A stretch of DNA of 15,097 nt from DAOTVD01 sp034437075 (GCA_034437075.1 DAOTVD010000044.1:1-15097), one strand, 5' to 3'. Numbered from the stretch's first letter, positions 1 through 8,146 are shown. The notes: generated by a model not told the origin, from the letters alone. Translations and numbers: made by a program.

Positions 1-1770
1 CAGCGCATTCACGAAATTTCCGCGCGCGTCGTTGAATAAGACATCTTCGGCGTTTTCTTCCAAAATGACTAGCTCGGTGGCGTCCCCTTTACCTAGGATA
101 TACAGCGTCAGCAGGTCACCCGCTTGGGCGCCATAGTTCTCGCTATCCAATACCACGCCTTGGGCATCCAAAACACGGATTTCGAAACTAGCAGCGGGCG
201 GTATAGCGACGGTTGAGCTACTTTCGCCCTGGCGTAGGCCCTCGATAATGGGGTCGTCGCTCAGGGTCAGCGTGATGGGCTCATCGGTGCGCTGGGCATT
301 CATAGCCCGGATTTGCACCTGCTGGGCGGGGTCAACCTCGGCGGCTTCCGTATCGACATCGGTGTCTGTGCGGATGAAAAAGGTTTCGGCCCGGCTGCGG
401 CCCGCTAAAATATAGGTGTAGACCGCGCCTGCGTCGAAAACCTCATCGGGCGTATCAAAGATACGTTGGTCTGTTTGGCCCGCCGTGTTCGCGCTCACGG
501 TAATGAAGCTGCTGCCTGGCGAAAGTAACAGCGGCCCAGTAGACCCGCCGAACCGTATGCCAACCGAATCGCTACCCTGCCCTGGGCTTTCTGGCTCGTC
601 ATCGCTGAGGGTCGTGGTAATGAGCGGATTCGAGATAGATATACCTGTCTCAGACGGTATAACGTGATGTGCAATCAGCCGGGCGCGTTGGGCCGGCGTT
701 GGGGATACATCCACCGGGAAAAGCCCTGCTTGTAAGTCGATAAAGCGATTATAGATAAGCAAATCCTGGTGTTCATTCGGCGGCAAATCCAGCATGGTAT
801 CCACTAAAGGTTCATCACCTAGCGCTTCATTGAGGGCGCGCACTTGCAGGCGATACCGCCCGGCATCTACGGATATAAATTCTGGGCTTGCTTCGCCAAA
901 GGCGATGGACTCCGCCAGAACGTCGTCGTTCAAGAGAACTTGTACCTCGGGTGAGTCCGCCGAGGCATGGATGACGCGCAGGCGCGTTTGTGGGGTGGCC
1001 GGTGCGCTAAAGACCAGCGTTTCTAGGCGGTTGACGGATTCTAATACGAGGATGGTATAGACTTGTTGGTCATCAAATGATCGCCCCAAGCGCGTCAGCA
1101 ATTCGTCCTCGGCTTCAAAGCGGATCGTATATTCCCCCGCGACGATTTGCTGCGCCCCCAGTTGTTGCCGATAGGCCAGCGGCTCGGCCAGCGTGAGCGG
1201 TGTGGTATTGGCTATGATCGTCAGTGGGGGCGTATTCGGCGCGGCGTGAATGATGTCAATGCGTGCGGTATTCGGCGGCAGGGGCGAGAGGTCTTGCTCG
1301 TAGCTTTGTACCTGAATGTCGTCTGCATCCCCAAAAACATAGAGCAGCAGGGTCGTGTTGGCGGCTAAATCGGTGCGGGCTTCAAATAGGGGTGTGGCGT
1401 TGGCCGGGCGTTCTCCGGCGGTCATGATGCGGATTGTTCGTTGCCCACTCGCGACGGCTAGGGCTTGGGTGGCGAAATCCCCAGGGCGGAAGCGCGCTCC
1501 TAATAGTTGATCATCCAGATAAATATCGACGACATCCAGCCCCGGATTGGCCTGCACCAAGCGGACTTGCGTTTCGGCGACCTGCGGCGGGGTGGGGGTT
1601 AACCGCTCGATGAAGGGCGTATTGACCGGGGCCGAGGTTGGGAAAGGTGTTGAGCTCGGGAGCGGTAAGGGGGTCGGAGCAGGCGTTAAAGTGGGGATGG
1701 TGCCTGGGTCATCGCTGCCGCAGGCAACCAGGATAAACATCAACAGGGCAAAGATCAGACGTTTGAACAT
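1..1770 (-). CDS. Secreted lipoprotein with five tandem DUF4397-like repeats (3' end beyond the window)
   Basis: The frame is open from the ATG at 1768-1770 to the left edge, giving 590 residues with no stop, so the C-terminus is missing. It starts with a basic n-region and hydrophobic segment ending in a lipobox (LVAC, Cys17), which predicts a signal-peptidase-II lipoprotein anchored outside the membrane. Residues about 20-65 are a Thr/Pro/Ser linker of the kind common in Chloroflexota exported proteins. Five diverged repeats of about 100 residues follow, beginning near residues 69, 169, 262, 362 and 484. The first three have the DUF4397 opening: VRLVQANPGLDVVDIYLDD, RIDIIHAAPNTPPL and RLRVIHASADSPEVQVLL. 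Repeats 4 and 5 are weaker. DUF4397 domains are beta-rich modules of unknown function in surface proteins. No catalytic motif is visible, so a structural or binding role at the cell surface is only a guess. The upstream spacing suggests its own promoter. Confidence 0.85.
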   Translation of the reverse strand, partial: MFKRLIFALLMFILVACGSDDPGTIPTLTPAPTPLPLPSSTPFPTSAPVNTPFIERLTPTPPQVAETQVRLVQANPGLDVVDIYLDDQLLGARFRPGDFATQALAVASGQRTIRIMTAGERPANATPLFEARTDLAANTTLLLYVFGDADDIQVQSYEQDLSPLPPNTARIDIIHAAPNTPPLTIIANTTPLTLAEPLAYRQQLGAQQIVAGEYTIRFEAEDELLTRLGRSFDDQQVYTILVLESVNRLETLVFSAPATPQTRLRVIHASADSPEVQVLLNDDVLAESIAFGEASPEFISVDAGRYRLQVRALNEALGDEPLVDTMLDLPPNEHQDLLIYNRFIDLQAGLFPVDVSPTPAQRARLIAHHVIPSETGISISNPLITTTLSDDEPESPGQGSDSVGIRFGGSTGPLLLSPGSSFITVSANTAGQTDQRIFDTPDEVFDAGAVYTYILAGRSRAETFFIRTDTDVDTEAAEVDPAQQVQIRAMNAQRTDEPITLTLSDDPIIEGLRQGESSSTVAIPPAASFEIRVLDAQGVVLDSENYGAQAGDLLTLYILGKGDATELVILEENAEDVLFNDARGNFVNAL

Positions 1771-1803
1771 AAGTGGCTTTCATCTGTAACTGCTTCGCCC
1801 TAT

Positions 1804-1809
1804 ATTATA
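1804..1809 (-). promoter_or_regulatory. Candidate -10 box for the lipoprotein gene
   Basis: On the minus strand a perfect TATAAT lies 33 bp before the ATG, in an AT-rich patch (1801-1816) unlike the GC-rich surroundings. No convincing TTGACA-like box is seen 16-18 bp upstream, so this rests on the -10 match alone. Confidence 0.4.
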
Positions 1810-1848
1810 GTATAGATTGCCTCGATCCGACCCCGTACGCTATGCACG

Positions 1849-2718
1849 TTAGCTTTTTGCCTTAGCCTTTTTGCCTTTCTTTTCGATTTCCACATAGTAT
1901 TGGGGCACCACCTCGTGCTTATCGCGCGGCGGGCGGCGATAGTCCGCATCCGCTGGTGGGCGCGAGGTAAGTTCGACGGGCGCGGGGATAACATCTGCGT
2001 AGTCAATTTGGCTGAGCAAATGGCGGATGGTGTTCAGGCGCGCACGTTTTTTGTCGTCGCCTTCCACTTGATACCAACGCGCTTCGGGGATGTCCGTATA
2101 TTCGAACATCATATCTTTAGCTTTGGAATATTCGACCCATTTTTCGCGAGCTTCCAAGTCCATCGGGCTCAGTTTCCAGCGCCGGGTGGGGTCGGCAGCG
2201 CGGCTGGCAAACCGGGTTTCTTGTTCTTCATCGCTAACGGATACCCAATATTTGAATAGACGGATGCCGCTACGGACCAGCATCCGTTCGAACTCTGGCG
2301 CGCTGCGCAAGAATTCCCAATATTCTTTATCCGAGCAGAAGCCCATCACGCGCTCGACGCCTGCCCGGTTGTACCAACTGCGGTCGAAGATGACGATTTC
2401 ACCCGCCGAGGGCAGATGCGCGACGTAGCGCTGGAAATACCATTCCGTTTTCTCGCGGTCGCTGGGCTTGCCTAGCGCGACGACCCGCACGCCGCGCGGG
2501 TTTAGCGGCTCGCGAATGCGTTTGATAATGCCACCTTTTCCGGCGGCGTCCCGGCCTTCAAAAATCAGCACGATGCGCTCGCCTTCTTTTTGAAGCCAAT
2601 GTTGCAGCTTCACCAATTCGAATTGTAAGCGTTCGAGTTCTTGCTCGTAGAATTTTTTGGGCAGCTTGCCTAAATCTTTGCGCGGCCCCGGGTGGGTGCC
2701 GTTGGGGGATGTGCTCAT
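1849..2718 (-). CDS. ppk2: Polyphosphate kinase 2 family protein (class I-like PPK2)
   Basis: This 289-residue protein matches single-domain PPK2 enzymes, which move phosphate between polyphosphate and nucleotides in the cytoplasm. Walker A is GRDAAGKGG (residues 55-63), Walker B is FDRSWYNR (111-118), and the lid region with RFASRAADPTRRWKLSP (169-185) carries the conserved arginines. Length and lid resemble class I PPK2 (NDP-phosphorylating), but class cannot be fixed by eye. The tail (about 279-289) is Lys-rich and could help bind polyphosphate (inference). The ATG at 2718 is chosen because a GAAAGG ribosome site (2726-2731) precedes it and the N-terminus begins at the usual family position. 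It has its own divergent promoter and is about 80 bp upstream of the lipoprotein gene. A CHAD gene, another family tied to polyphosphate, lies about 8 kb away. Confidence 0.93.
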   Translation of the reverse strand: MSTSPNGTHPGPRKDLGKLPKKFYEQELERLQFELVKLQHWLQKEGERIVLIFEGRDAAGKGGIIKRIREPLNPRGVRVVALGKPSDREKTEWYFQRYVAHLPSAGEIVIFDRSWYNRAGVERVMGFCSDKEYWEFLRSAPEFERMLVRSGIRLFKYWVSVSDEEQETRFASRAADPTRRWKLSPMDLEAREKWVEYSKAKDMMFEYTDIPEARWYQVEGDDKKRARLNTIRHLLSQIDYADVIPAPVELTSRPPADADYRRPPRDKHEVVPQYYVEIEKKGKKAKAKS

Positions 2719-2759
2719 GCGCGTGCCTTTCGTAAGAATAATTTATACTTTCTTTTATC

Positions 2760-2789
2760 ATTGTATAATCTCCCTAGCCCGCCTGACAA
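2760..2789 (-). promoter_or_regulatory. Candidate sigma70-type promoter for ppk2
   Basis: On the minus strand TTGTCA (2784-2789, 5/6 to consensus) is followed by an 18-bp spacer and TACAAT (2760-2765, 5/6). It would give a leader of about 35 nt before the ppk2 ATG. Confidence 0.5.
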
Positions 2790-2799
2790 ATCCCCCGCT

Positions 2800-2827
2800 T
2801 TGAGTTCGTCTGACACCTTGTTATAAT
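2800..2827 (+). promoter_or_regulatory. Candidate sigma70-type promoter for the acetate-CoA ligase operon
   Basis: TTGAGT (2800-2805, 4/6 to consensus), a 16-bp spacer and a perfect TATAAT (2822-2827). It lies back to back with the ppk2 promoter, about 10 bp from its -35 box. Transcription would start near 2834 and give a leader of about 150 nt. Confidence 0.5.
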
Positions 2828-2842
2828 GGTGCAGGGACGTTG

Positions 2843-2862
2843 CCGAATAGATAAATATTCGG
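2843..2862 (+). other. Stem-loop in the leader of the acetate-CoA ligase gene
   Basis: CCGAATA and TATTCGG form a perfect 7-bp stem around a 6-nt GATAAA loop, at the predicted 5' end of the transcript. No T-run follows, so it is not a terminator as it stands. It could stabilise the mRNA or be part of a larger fold. I recognise no known riboswitch class in 2830-2981. Confidence 0.4.
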
Positions 2863-2981
2863 TAGCCCGATCATCCATCCGTAACTCTATATGTCACTAT
2901 CCAGCACGTAATGTGCGTGTTGTGATGATTGCTCGTGCATCTAACGATGTCCGACTGTCTGAAACTTAGCAGGAAAACCCT

Positions 2982-5135
2982 ATGCTTGATGCATTTTTCA
3001 AACCAAATGCCGTCGCCATTATTGGCGCCAGCCGCGACCCCGGTAAATTGGGGTACTCTGTGCTGTCGAATCTCGTCGAGAGTGGTTATGACGGTGGTAT
3101 CTATCCGCTGAATCCGAAAGCGGACTCCATCCTGGGCTATCGCGCGTATCCGGCTTTGTCCGATCTGCCCGAAACGCCGGAGTTAGCCGTTATCGTGATT
3201 CCATATCAATATGTACCCGCCGCCGTGACGGAATGCGGCGAAGCGGGCATCCCCGCTGTAATTGTCATCAGCGCGGGCTTTCGCGAAGTCGGTCGCGAGG
3301 GCCTGGAACGTGAACTTGAAGTGCAGGCCATCGCCAAGCACTATAACATGCGCCTGATTGGCCCCAATTGCTTGGGCGTCATCGACACCCACAGGCCCAT
3401 GAACGCGACCTTTGCCGCTGGTACGCCGCATTCTGGGCCAATTGCCTTCATGAGCCAGTCCGGCGCGTTGGGCACGGCCATCCTGGACTTAAGCCTGGCG
3501 GGTAAACGCCTGGGCCTGGGCAAGTTCGTCAGCCTGGGCAACAAGGCCGACGTGGCCGAAGAAGACTTGTTGCGCTACCTGGCCGAAGATGACGACACGC
3601 GCGTTATCCTCAGCTATACCGAAGGGCTGCAAAATGGCCAAGAATTTATGGACATCGCGCGCCAGGTGACGCGCAAAAAGCCCGTGATCGTGGTCAAGAG
3701 TGGTGTTACGCAGAGCGGCCAGAAAGCCGTTTCATCCCATACTGGGAGCCTGGCGGGGGCCGAGCAAGCCTATCAGGCCGGATTCTTCCAAAGTGGCGTG
3801 CTACGTGCCGAAACCATGACCGAGATGTTCGATTATGCGCTGGCTTTTGCCTACCAGCCCTTGCTAGCAGGCGACCGCATCGCGATAATCACCAACGCCG
3901 GCGGACCGGGCATCCTGGCCACCGATGCGTTGGAAAAAGCCGGTATGGAATTGGCCCAACTGGAAACCGAAACCAAGCAAAAGTTGGAGCAATTTTTGCC
4001 CAGCGCGGCCAGCGCAGCCAACCCGGTCGATGTGTTGGGCGATGCCAAAAATGATCGCTATGAATACGCGCTTGACATCGTGGCCCAAGACCCGAACGTG
4101 GATGGCCTTCTGGTGATTCTCACGCCGCAGGCCATGACCGAAATCGAAATGACCGCCCATGCCGTGGGGGTGCTGTCGCAAAAGATTGACAAACCCATTT
4201 TGTGCAGCTTCATGGGTGAATACCGTATCAACCCGGCGGTGGACATCCTCGCCGAATATGGCGTGCCGAATTACGATTTCCCCGAGCGCGCCGCCAGCGC
4301 CTACGCTGCCATGCGCGATTACCGCGACGGGCGCGATAACCCCGACCCAGACATCCCGCATTATGACGTGGATAAACAAGCGGTGGCCGATCTCATCGCG
4401 CGGGTACGCGCCGAAGGCCGCGTGTCTATGGGCGATGCGGAATGCCGCGAGGTACTAGACGCTTATGGTATCCGGCGCCCGCGTGCCGAACTGGCCCCCA
4501 CGGCCAACGCCGCTACGGAACTCGCTAACGATATTGGTTACCCCGTGGTGCTCAAGATCGCCAGCCCCGATATTCTGCATAAGACAGATGTCGGCGGTGT
4601 GAAAGTCGGCCTCGATAATGCGGGTGATGTGCGTGATGCCTTCGAACTCATCACCTACCGCGCGGCGCGTTACTTGCCGGATGCCAAGGTCTGGGGTTGC
4701 CTGGTGCAAGAGATGGTGCCCAAAGGGCTCGAATTGCTCATCGGCATGAGCCGTGACCCGCAGTTCGGCGCGCTAGTGACCTTCGGCCTGGGCGGTATTT
4801 ACGTCGAAGCCTTGCGCGATGTCTCGTTCCGTGTGGCGCCATTTGGCCGGCAAGATGCGGCGGATATGCTCGAAGAAATTCGCGCGCGTACGCTGTTGGA
4901 TGGGGTTCGGGGCGAGCCACCTGCCGATAAGCCGATGATTATTGACACCCTATTGCGCATTAACCAGCTTGTGACTGACTTCCCCGAAATTGTGGAGTTG
5001 GACATTAACCCGCTGGTGGTGTACGAAGAAGGGCATGGCGCCGTAGCCTTGGATATGCGCCTGATTTTGGATGCGCCCAAAGCAACCGCCCAGTCTGCGC
5101 CTGCCGAAGCATCCACCGAAGTTTCTCACGGATAA
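2982..5135 (+). CDS. Acetate-CoA ligase (ADP-forming), fused alpha and beta subunits
   Basis: This 717-residue protein belongs to the NDP-forming acyl-CoA synthetase superfamily: acetyl-CoA + ADP + Pi gives acetate + ATP + CoA, a one-enzyme substrate-level phosphorylation in the cytoplasm. Domains in order: CoA-binding Rossmann (about 1-130, with AIIGASRDPGKLG), two succinyl-CoA-ligase-like domains (about 145-455) and an ATP-grasp domain (about 480-695). The phospho-accepting His is H253 in SSHTGSLAG, with E214 in the YTEG motif. The second relay His of this family is H533 in DILHKTDVGG. The C-terminus ends soon after the ATP-grasp, so there is no GNAT domain as in Pat-type protein acetyltransferases. 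AGGA at 2971-2974 supports the ATG at 2982. It is first in a probable operon with the DRTGG protein and enolase. Acetate is the likely but unproven acid; other acyl-CoAs are possible. Confidence 0.92.
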   Translation: MLDAFFKPNAVAIIGASRDPGKLGYSVLSNLVESGYDGGIYPLNPKADSILGYRAYPALSDLPETPELAVIVIPYQYVPAAVTECGEAGIPAVIVISAGFREVGREGLERELEVQAIAKHYNMRLIGPNCLGVIDTHRPMNATFAAGTPHSGPIAFMSQSGALGTAILDLSLAGKRLGLGKFVSLGNKADVAEEDLLRYLAEDDDTRVILSYTEGLQNGQEFMDIARQVTRKKPVIVVKSGVTQSGQKAVSSHTGSLAGAEQAYQAGFFQSGVLRAETMTEMFDYALAFAYQPLLAGDRIAIITNAGGPGILATDALEKAGMELAQLETETKQKLEQFLPSAASAANPVDVLGDAKNDRYEYALDIVAQDPNVDGLLVILTPQAMTEIEMTAHAVGVLSQKIDKPILCSFMGEYRINPAVDILAEYGVPNYDFPERAASAYAAMRDYRDGRDNPDPDIPHYDVDKQAVADLIARVRAEGRVSMGDAECREVLDAYGIRRPRAELAPTANAATELANDIGYPVVLKIASPDILHKTDVGGVKVGLDNAGDVRDAFELITYRAARYLPDAKVWGCLVQEMVPKGLELLIGMSRDPQFGALVTFGLGGIYVEALRDVSFRVAPFGRQDAADMLEEIRARTLLDGVRGEPPADKPMIIDTLLRINQLVTDFPEIVELDINPLVVYEEGHGAVALDMRLILDAPKATAQSAPAEASTEVSHG

Positions 5136-5158
5136 ATTAGAGTTTTTAGGAAGATTAC

Positions 5159-6235
5159 ATGGCATCGAAAGCGCTGTACATCACATCGGTCGTGACGTTC
5201 TCTGGCAAGACGTCCTTGTGTTTGGGCCTGGGGCTGCAAATGCAGAACGACGGCTTGCGCGTGGGGTATCTGAAGCCAGTGGGCACTCAACCACTCATGG
5301 TGAATGACCGCTTGGCGGACGAAGACGCCAATTTCGTGCGTCAGGTCTTGCGCCTGGAAAAACCCCCGCACGAACTCTCGCCGATGATCGTGACGCCGCA
5401 ATTGCTCGAAGACGTGATGGCTGGCAAAAAGCGGGAAGAATTTCAGTTGGATCTGTCTACCATTTTCGCCAACATGCAACGGGATAAGGACATCGTCTTG
5501 CTAGAAGGCGGCACGTCCTTACGTGATGGCTATGTTGTGGGCCTGAACCCGAACACCGTGGTCGAAACCTTGAAAGTTCCCGTGCTCAGCGTGACCCGTT
5601 GGCGCGACTTGCGCTCGGTGATGGATGACATCCTGGCGACGCAAAGACGCCTGGGCGAATATCTGCAAGGGGTGGTCATCAACGCCGTGCCCGATACCGA
5701 ATACGAACTGGTGCAAGATCGGCTGATTCCATATCTGGAGAAGCAAGAAGGTATCCGGGTCTATGGCTTTTTGCCCTACCAGCAATCTTTGCAGGCCGTC
5801 ACGATTGGCGAAATTGTCGAATTAACCGATGCGGAAGTCCTCACCGGGGCGAATATGCAAAGTAAGCTGGTCGAAAGCCTGACGGTGGGCGCTATGACGG
5901 TTGAGTCGGCCTTGCCGCGTTTTCGACGCCAGATCAACAAGGCCGTCGTCACAGGGGGGGATCGCGCCGATATTCAAGCGGCTGCGCTAGAAACCTCTAC
6001 GACGGTGTTGGTTTTAACCGGGAACTTGCACCCCAGCCCGTCGATTCTCAAGATGGCGGAAGAACGTGGCGTCGCGGTCTTGCTTGTGCGCCAAAACACC
6101 ATCGACACCGTCGAGAGCATCGAGAAAATCTTTGGCCGCACGCGCTTGGGCCAGGCCGAAAAGCTGAATCGCTTCCAAGCGATGATTAGCGACCACCTGG
6201 ATTATGCGCGCCTAAAGGCCGATTTGGGTCTGTAA
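5159..6235 (+). CDS. BioD-like P-loop and DRTGG-domain protein (phosphotransacetylase N-terminal-region homologue)
   Basis: This 358-residue protein has a BioD/CobQ-like P-loop domain (about 1-205; deviant Walker A with SGKTSL at residues 15-20, and a VLLEGG strand at 113-118) followed by a DRTGG domain (about 213-325; TGGDRADI at 265-272). The same architecture forms the N-terminal regulatory part of long bacterial phosphotransacetylases, but the catalytic acetyl/phosphate-transferase domain is absent, so it should not itself make acetyl phosphate. It starts 23 bp after the acetate-CoA ligase, with AGGAAG at 5148-5153, and enolase follows 38 bp later. Position suggests a nucleotide-sensing regulator or partner of the ligase (inference). 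It is often named a phosphotransacetylase family protein, which overstates what can be seen. Confidence 0.85.
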   Translation: MASKALYITSVVTFSGKTSLCLGLGLQMQNDGLRVGYLKPVGTQPLMVNDRLADEDANFVRQVLRLEKPPHELSPMIVTPQLLEDVMAGKKREEFQLDLSTIFANMQRDKDIVLLEGGTSLRDGYVVGLNPNTVVETLKVPVLSVTRWRDLRSVMDDILATQRRLGEYLQGVVINAVPDTEYELVQDRLIPYLEKQEGIRVYGFLPYQQSLQAVTIGEIVELTDAEVLTGANMQSKLVESLTVGAMTVESALPRFRRQINKAVVTGGDRADIQAAALETSTTVLVLTGNLHPSPSILKMAEERGVAVLLVRQNTIDTVESIEKIFGRTRLGQAEKLNRFQAMISDHLDYARLKADLGL

Positions 6236-6273
6236 TTGAACGATCAATCAGCAACGAAGGGAGCACAGGAAAT

Positions 6274-7569
6274 ATGTCAGAAATTGTGAACATCACGGGC
6301 CGCGAAGTGCTAGATTCGCGCGGGAACCCGACCGTTGAAGTCGAAGTCTTTTTGGCCGATGGTACGCTGGGCCGTGCGATTGTGCCCAGCGGGGCCAGCA
6401 CGGGCGAGCACGAAGCTGTCGAAATGCGTGATGGCGACAAAAAACGTTACTTGGGCAAAGGGGTATTGAAAGCTGTCCAGAACGTCAACGGCGCTCTGGC
6501 GGCAGAAATCGTCGGCATGGATGTGTTGGACCAGAAAGCCATCGACGCGGCCATGATCGCGCTGGACGGCTCGCCCAACAAAGGCAACTTGGGCGCGAAT
6601 GCCATCTTGGGGATCAGCCTCGCGAGCGCGCACGCTGCCGCTACGTATCTGGGCTTGCCGCTGTACCGCTACTTGGGGGGCATTTACGCGCATGTGTTGC
6701 CTGTGCCCATGATGAACATCATGAATGGTGGGAAGCACGCGACCAACAGCACGGACTTTCAAGAGTTTATGGTCATGCCCGTGGGCGCGCCCAGTTTCCG
6801 CGAGGCGTTGCGCTGGGGAACCGAGATTTACCATACCCTGAAAAAAGTGCTGCACGACAAAGGCATGACGACCACCACCGGCGACGAAGGCGGTTTTGCG
6901 CCCAGCCTGCCCAGCAACGACCAAGCCATCGAAATCATCCTAGAAGCCATCGACAAAGCGGGCTACAAGGCCGGTGAAGAAGTCTTCATCGCGCTAGACC
7001 CCGCCGTTAGCGAAATCTACGAAGATGGCAAATACCAATTGGCCACCGAAGGCCGCGCGCTGAGCACCGAAGAAATGGTTAAGTTCTGGCAGGATTGGTG
7101 CGAGCGTTACCCGATCATCAGTCTGGAAGATGGCCTGGACGAAAACGACTGGGAAGGTTGGCAAATGCTGACCGCCGCCGTCGGCGACCGGGTGCAACTG
7201 GTGGGTGATGATCTGCTGGTAACCAATACCGAGCGCGTCCGCCGGGCCATCAACGAAAAGGCGTGTAATTCTTTGCTGTGTAAGGTCAATCAAATCGGCA
7301 CGCTGACCGAAGCGTTCGCAGCCAGCGAATTGAGCCAGCGCCATAACTGGACGGTGGTGACCAGCCACCGCAGCGGCGAATCCGAAGACAGCACCATTGC
7401 GGATGTGGCCGTCGCGTTGAACTCCGGGCAGATCAAAACGGGTGCGCCGGGTCGCAGCGACCGTGTCGCGAAGTACAACCAATTGTTGCGCATTGAAGAT
7501 GATCTGAACGGCCAAGCGGCGTTCGCGGGCTTTAGTGCCTTCCCGAATATCAATCGTTTTTCATCGTAA
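6274..7569 (+). CDS. eno: Enolase (phosphopyruvate hydratase)
   Basis: Converts 2-phosphoglycerate to phosphoenolpyruvate in glycolysis and the reverse in gluconeogenesis. The 431-residue length is typical. Visible features include the N-terminal EVLDSRGNPTVEVEV stretch, the mobile loop SGASTGEHE, catalytic E205 (GDEGG) and K337 (CKVNQIGT), Mg ligands D242 (ALDPAVSE), E285 (SLEDGL) and D312 (GDDLLVTN), and the signature SHRSGESEDSTIAD. All key residues are present, so it should be active. AAGGGAG and AGGA-like sites at about 6257-6270 precede the ATG. It is the last gene of the probable ligase-DRTGG-enolase operon, linking lower glycolysis to ATP-yielding acetate formation. A strong hairpin follows the stop. 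Confidence 0.98.
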   Translation: MSEIVNITGREVLDSRGNPTVEVEVFLADGTLGRAIVPSGASTGEHEAVEMRDGDKKRYLGKGVLKAVQNVNGALAAEIVGMDVLDQKAIDAAMIALDGSPNKGNLGANAILGISLASAHAAATYLGLPLYRYLGGIYAHVLPVPMMNIMNGGKHATNSTDFQEFMVMPVGAPSFREALRWGTEIYHTLKKVLHDKGMTTTTGDEGGFAPSLPSNDQAIEIILEAIDKAGYKAGEEVFIALDPAVSEIYEDGKYQLATEGRALSTEEMVKFWQDWCERYPIISLEDGLDENDWEGWQMLTAAVGDRVQLVGDDLLVTNTERVRRAINEKACNSLLCKVNQIGTLTEAFAASELSQRHNWTVVTSHRSGESEDSTIADVAVALNSGQIKTGAPGRSDRVAKYNQLLRIEDDLNGQAAFAGFSAFPNINRFSS

Positions 7570-7581
7570 GTTTGTTATCTT

Positions 7582-7615
7582 CGCCGCCGGGGTGGTCAAT
7601 ATGCCCCGGCGGGCG
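7582..7615 (+). terminator. Strong GC hairpin after enolase (probable terminator or attenuator)
   Basis: CGCCGCCGGGG (7582-7592) pairs with CCCCGGCGGGCG (7604-7615): 7 bp, a one-base bulge, then 4 bp, around an 11-nt loop. The following ATTATCTGAG is only weakly T-rich, so termination may be partial or the hairpin may instead protect the 3' end of the eno mRNA. It divides the glycolytic genes from the suf genes. Confidence 0.5.
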
Positions 7616-7641
7616 ATTATCTGAGCCGGAGGTATCAGTCT

Positions 7642-8088
7642 ATGAGCCAACAGATGCCCCAATCGATTCAAAATATCTTGGATGACATCGCCATGATTGG
7701 CGAAACCGGGCGTGCGGAATACCTGATCGACTTTTCCGACCGCTTTGTCGAAGTGCCCGAGCGTATCGCCACGCGCCCCTTCCCCGAAGCCAACCACATC
7801 CAAGAATGCGAATCCGATGCGTATGTTTTTGCCGAGCCGCGCGAGGATGGCACGCTAACATTCCATTTTGCGGTGGAAAATCCGCAGGGCGTTTCGGCGC
7901 GGGCCTTTAGCGCCATCCTGAAAGAAGCGATTGATGGCCAACCGGATGAGGTCATTCAGGCGATTCCGGATCGTGTCGTTACGGACTTATTCGGCAGCGG
8001 CATTTCGATGGGCAAGGGGATGGGCTTGCAGGGTATTTTGCGCCGCATCAAGTACTACAGCCAGCAAGGCGGCGAACCTTCCTCGTAA
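7642..8088 (+). CDS. sufE: SufE family cysteine desulfuration protein
   Basis: This 148-residue protein accepts persulfide sulfur from the SufS cysteine desulfurase and passes it towards Fe-S assembly. The fold is recognisable over its full length: an N-terminal helix with ILDDIAMIGETGRAEYLIDF, the sulfur-accepting Cys56, the AFSAILKEAIDG helix and a C-terminal GMGLQGILRRIKYY segment. Cys56 sits in QECESDA, where the family usually has GCQS, so the flanking residues differ while the cysteine stays. GGAGG at 7628-7632, 9 nt before the ATG, supports this start. It lies 116 bp upstream of sufS, though a promoter in that gap may uncouple the two genes. Confidence 0.88.
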   Translation: MSQQMPQSIQNILDDIAMIGETGRAEYLIDFSDRFVEVPERIATRPFPEANHIQECESDAYVFAEPREDGTLTFHFAVENPQGVSARAFSAILKEAIDGQPDEVIQAIPDRVVTDLFGSGISMGKGMGLQGILRRIKYYSQQGGEPSS

Positions 8089-8146
8089 GACGCCTGCACA
8101 GCGCGGATGGGCTCTATTATGCGTATCGTGGTTTGTGAGCCTATCG

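Noticed and set aside
2925..2969. 14-codon open frame ending just before the ribosome site of the acetate-CoA ligase gene, like a leader peptide
   Set aside because: No ribosome-binding site precedes it, there is no run of a regulatory amino acid, and frames this short are expected by chance.
2982..5135. Pat-type protein lysine acetyltransferase (same ligase domains plus GNAT)
   Set aside because: The protein ends soon after the ATP-grasp domain; no GNAT domain follows, and both catalytic histidines of an active ligase are present.
5159..6235. Phosphotransacetylase or dethiobiotin synthetase enzyme
   Set aside because: The phosphotransacetylase catalytic domain is missing, and a DRTGG domain follows the P-loop part with no biotin genes nearby.
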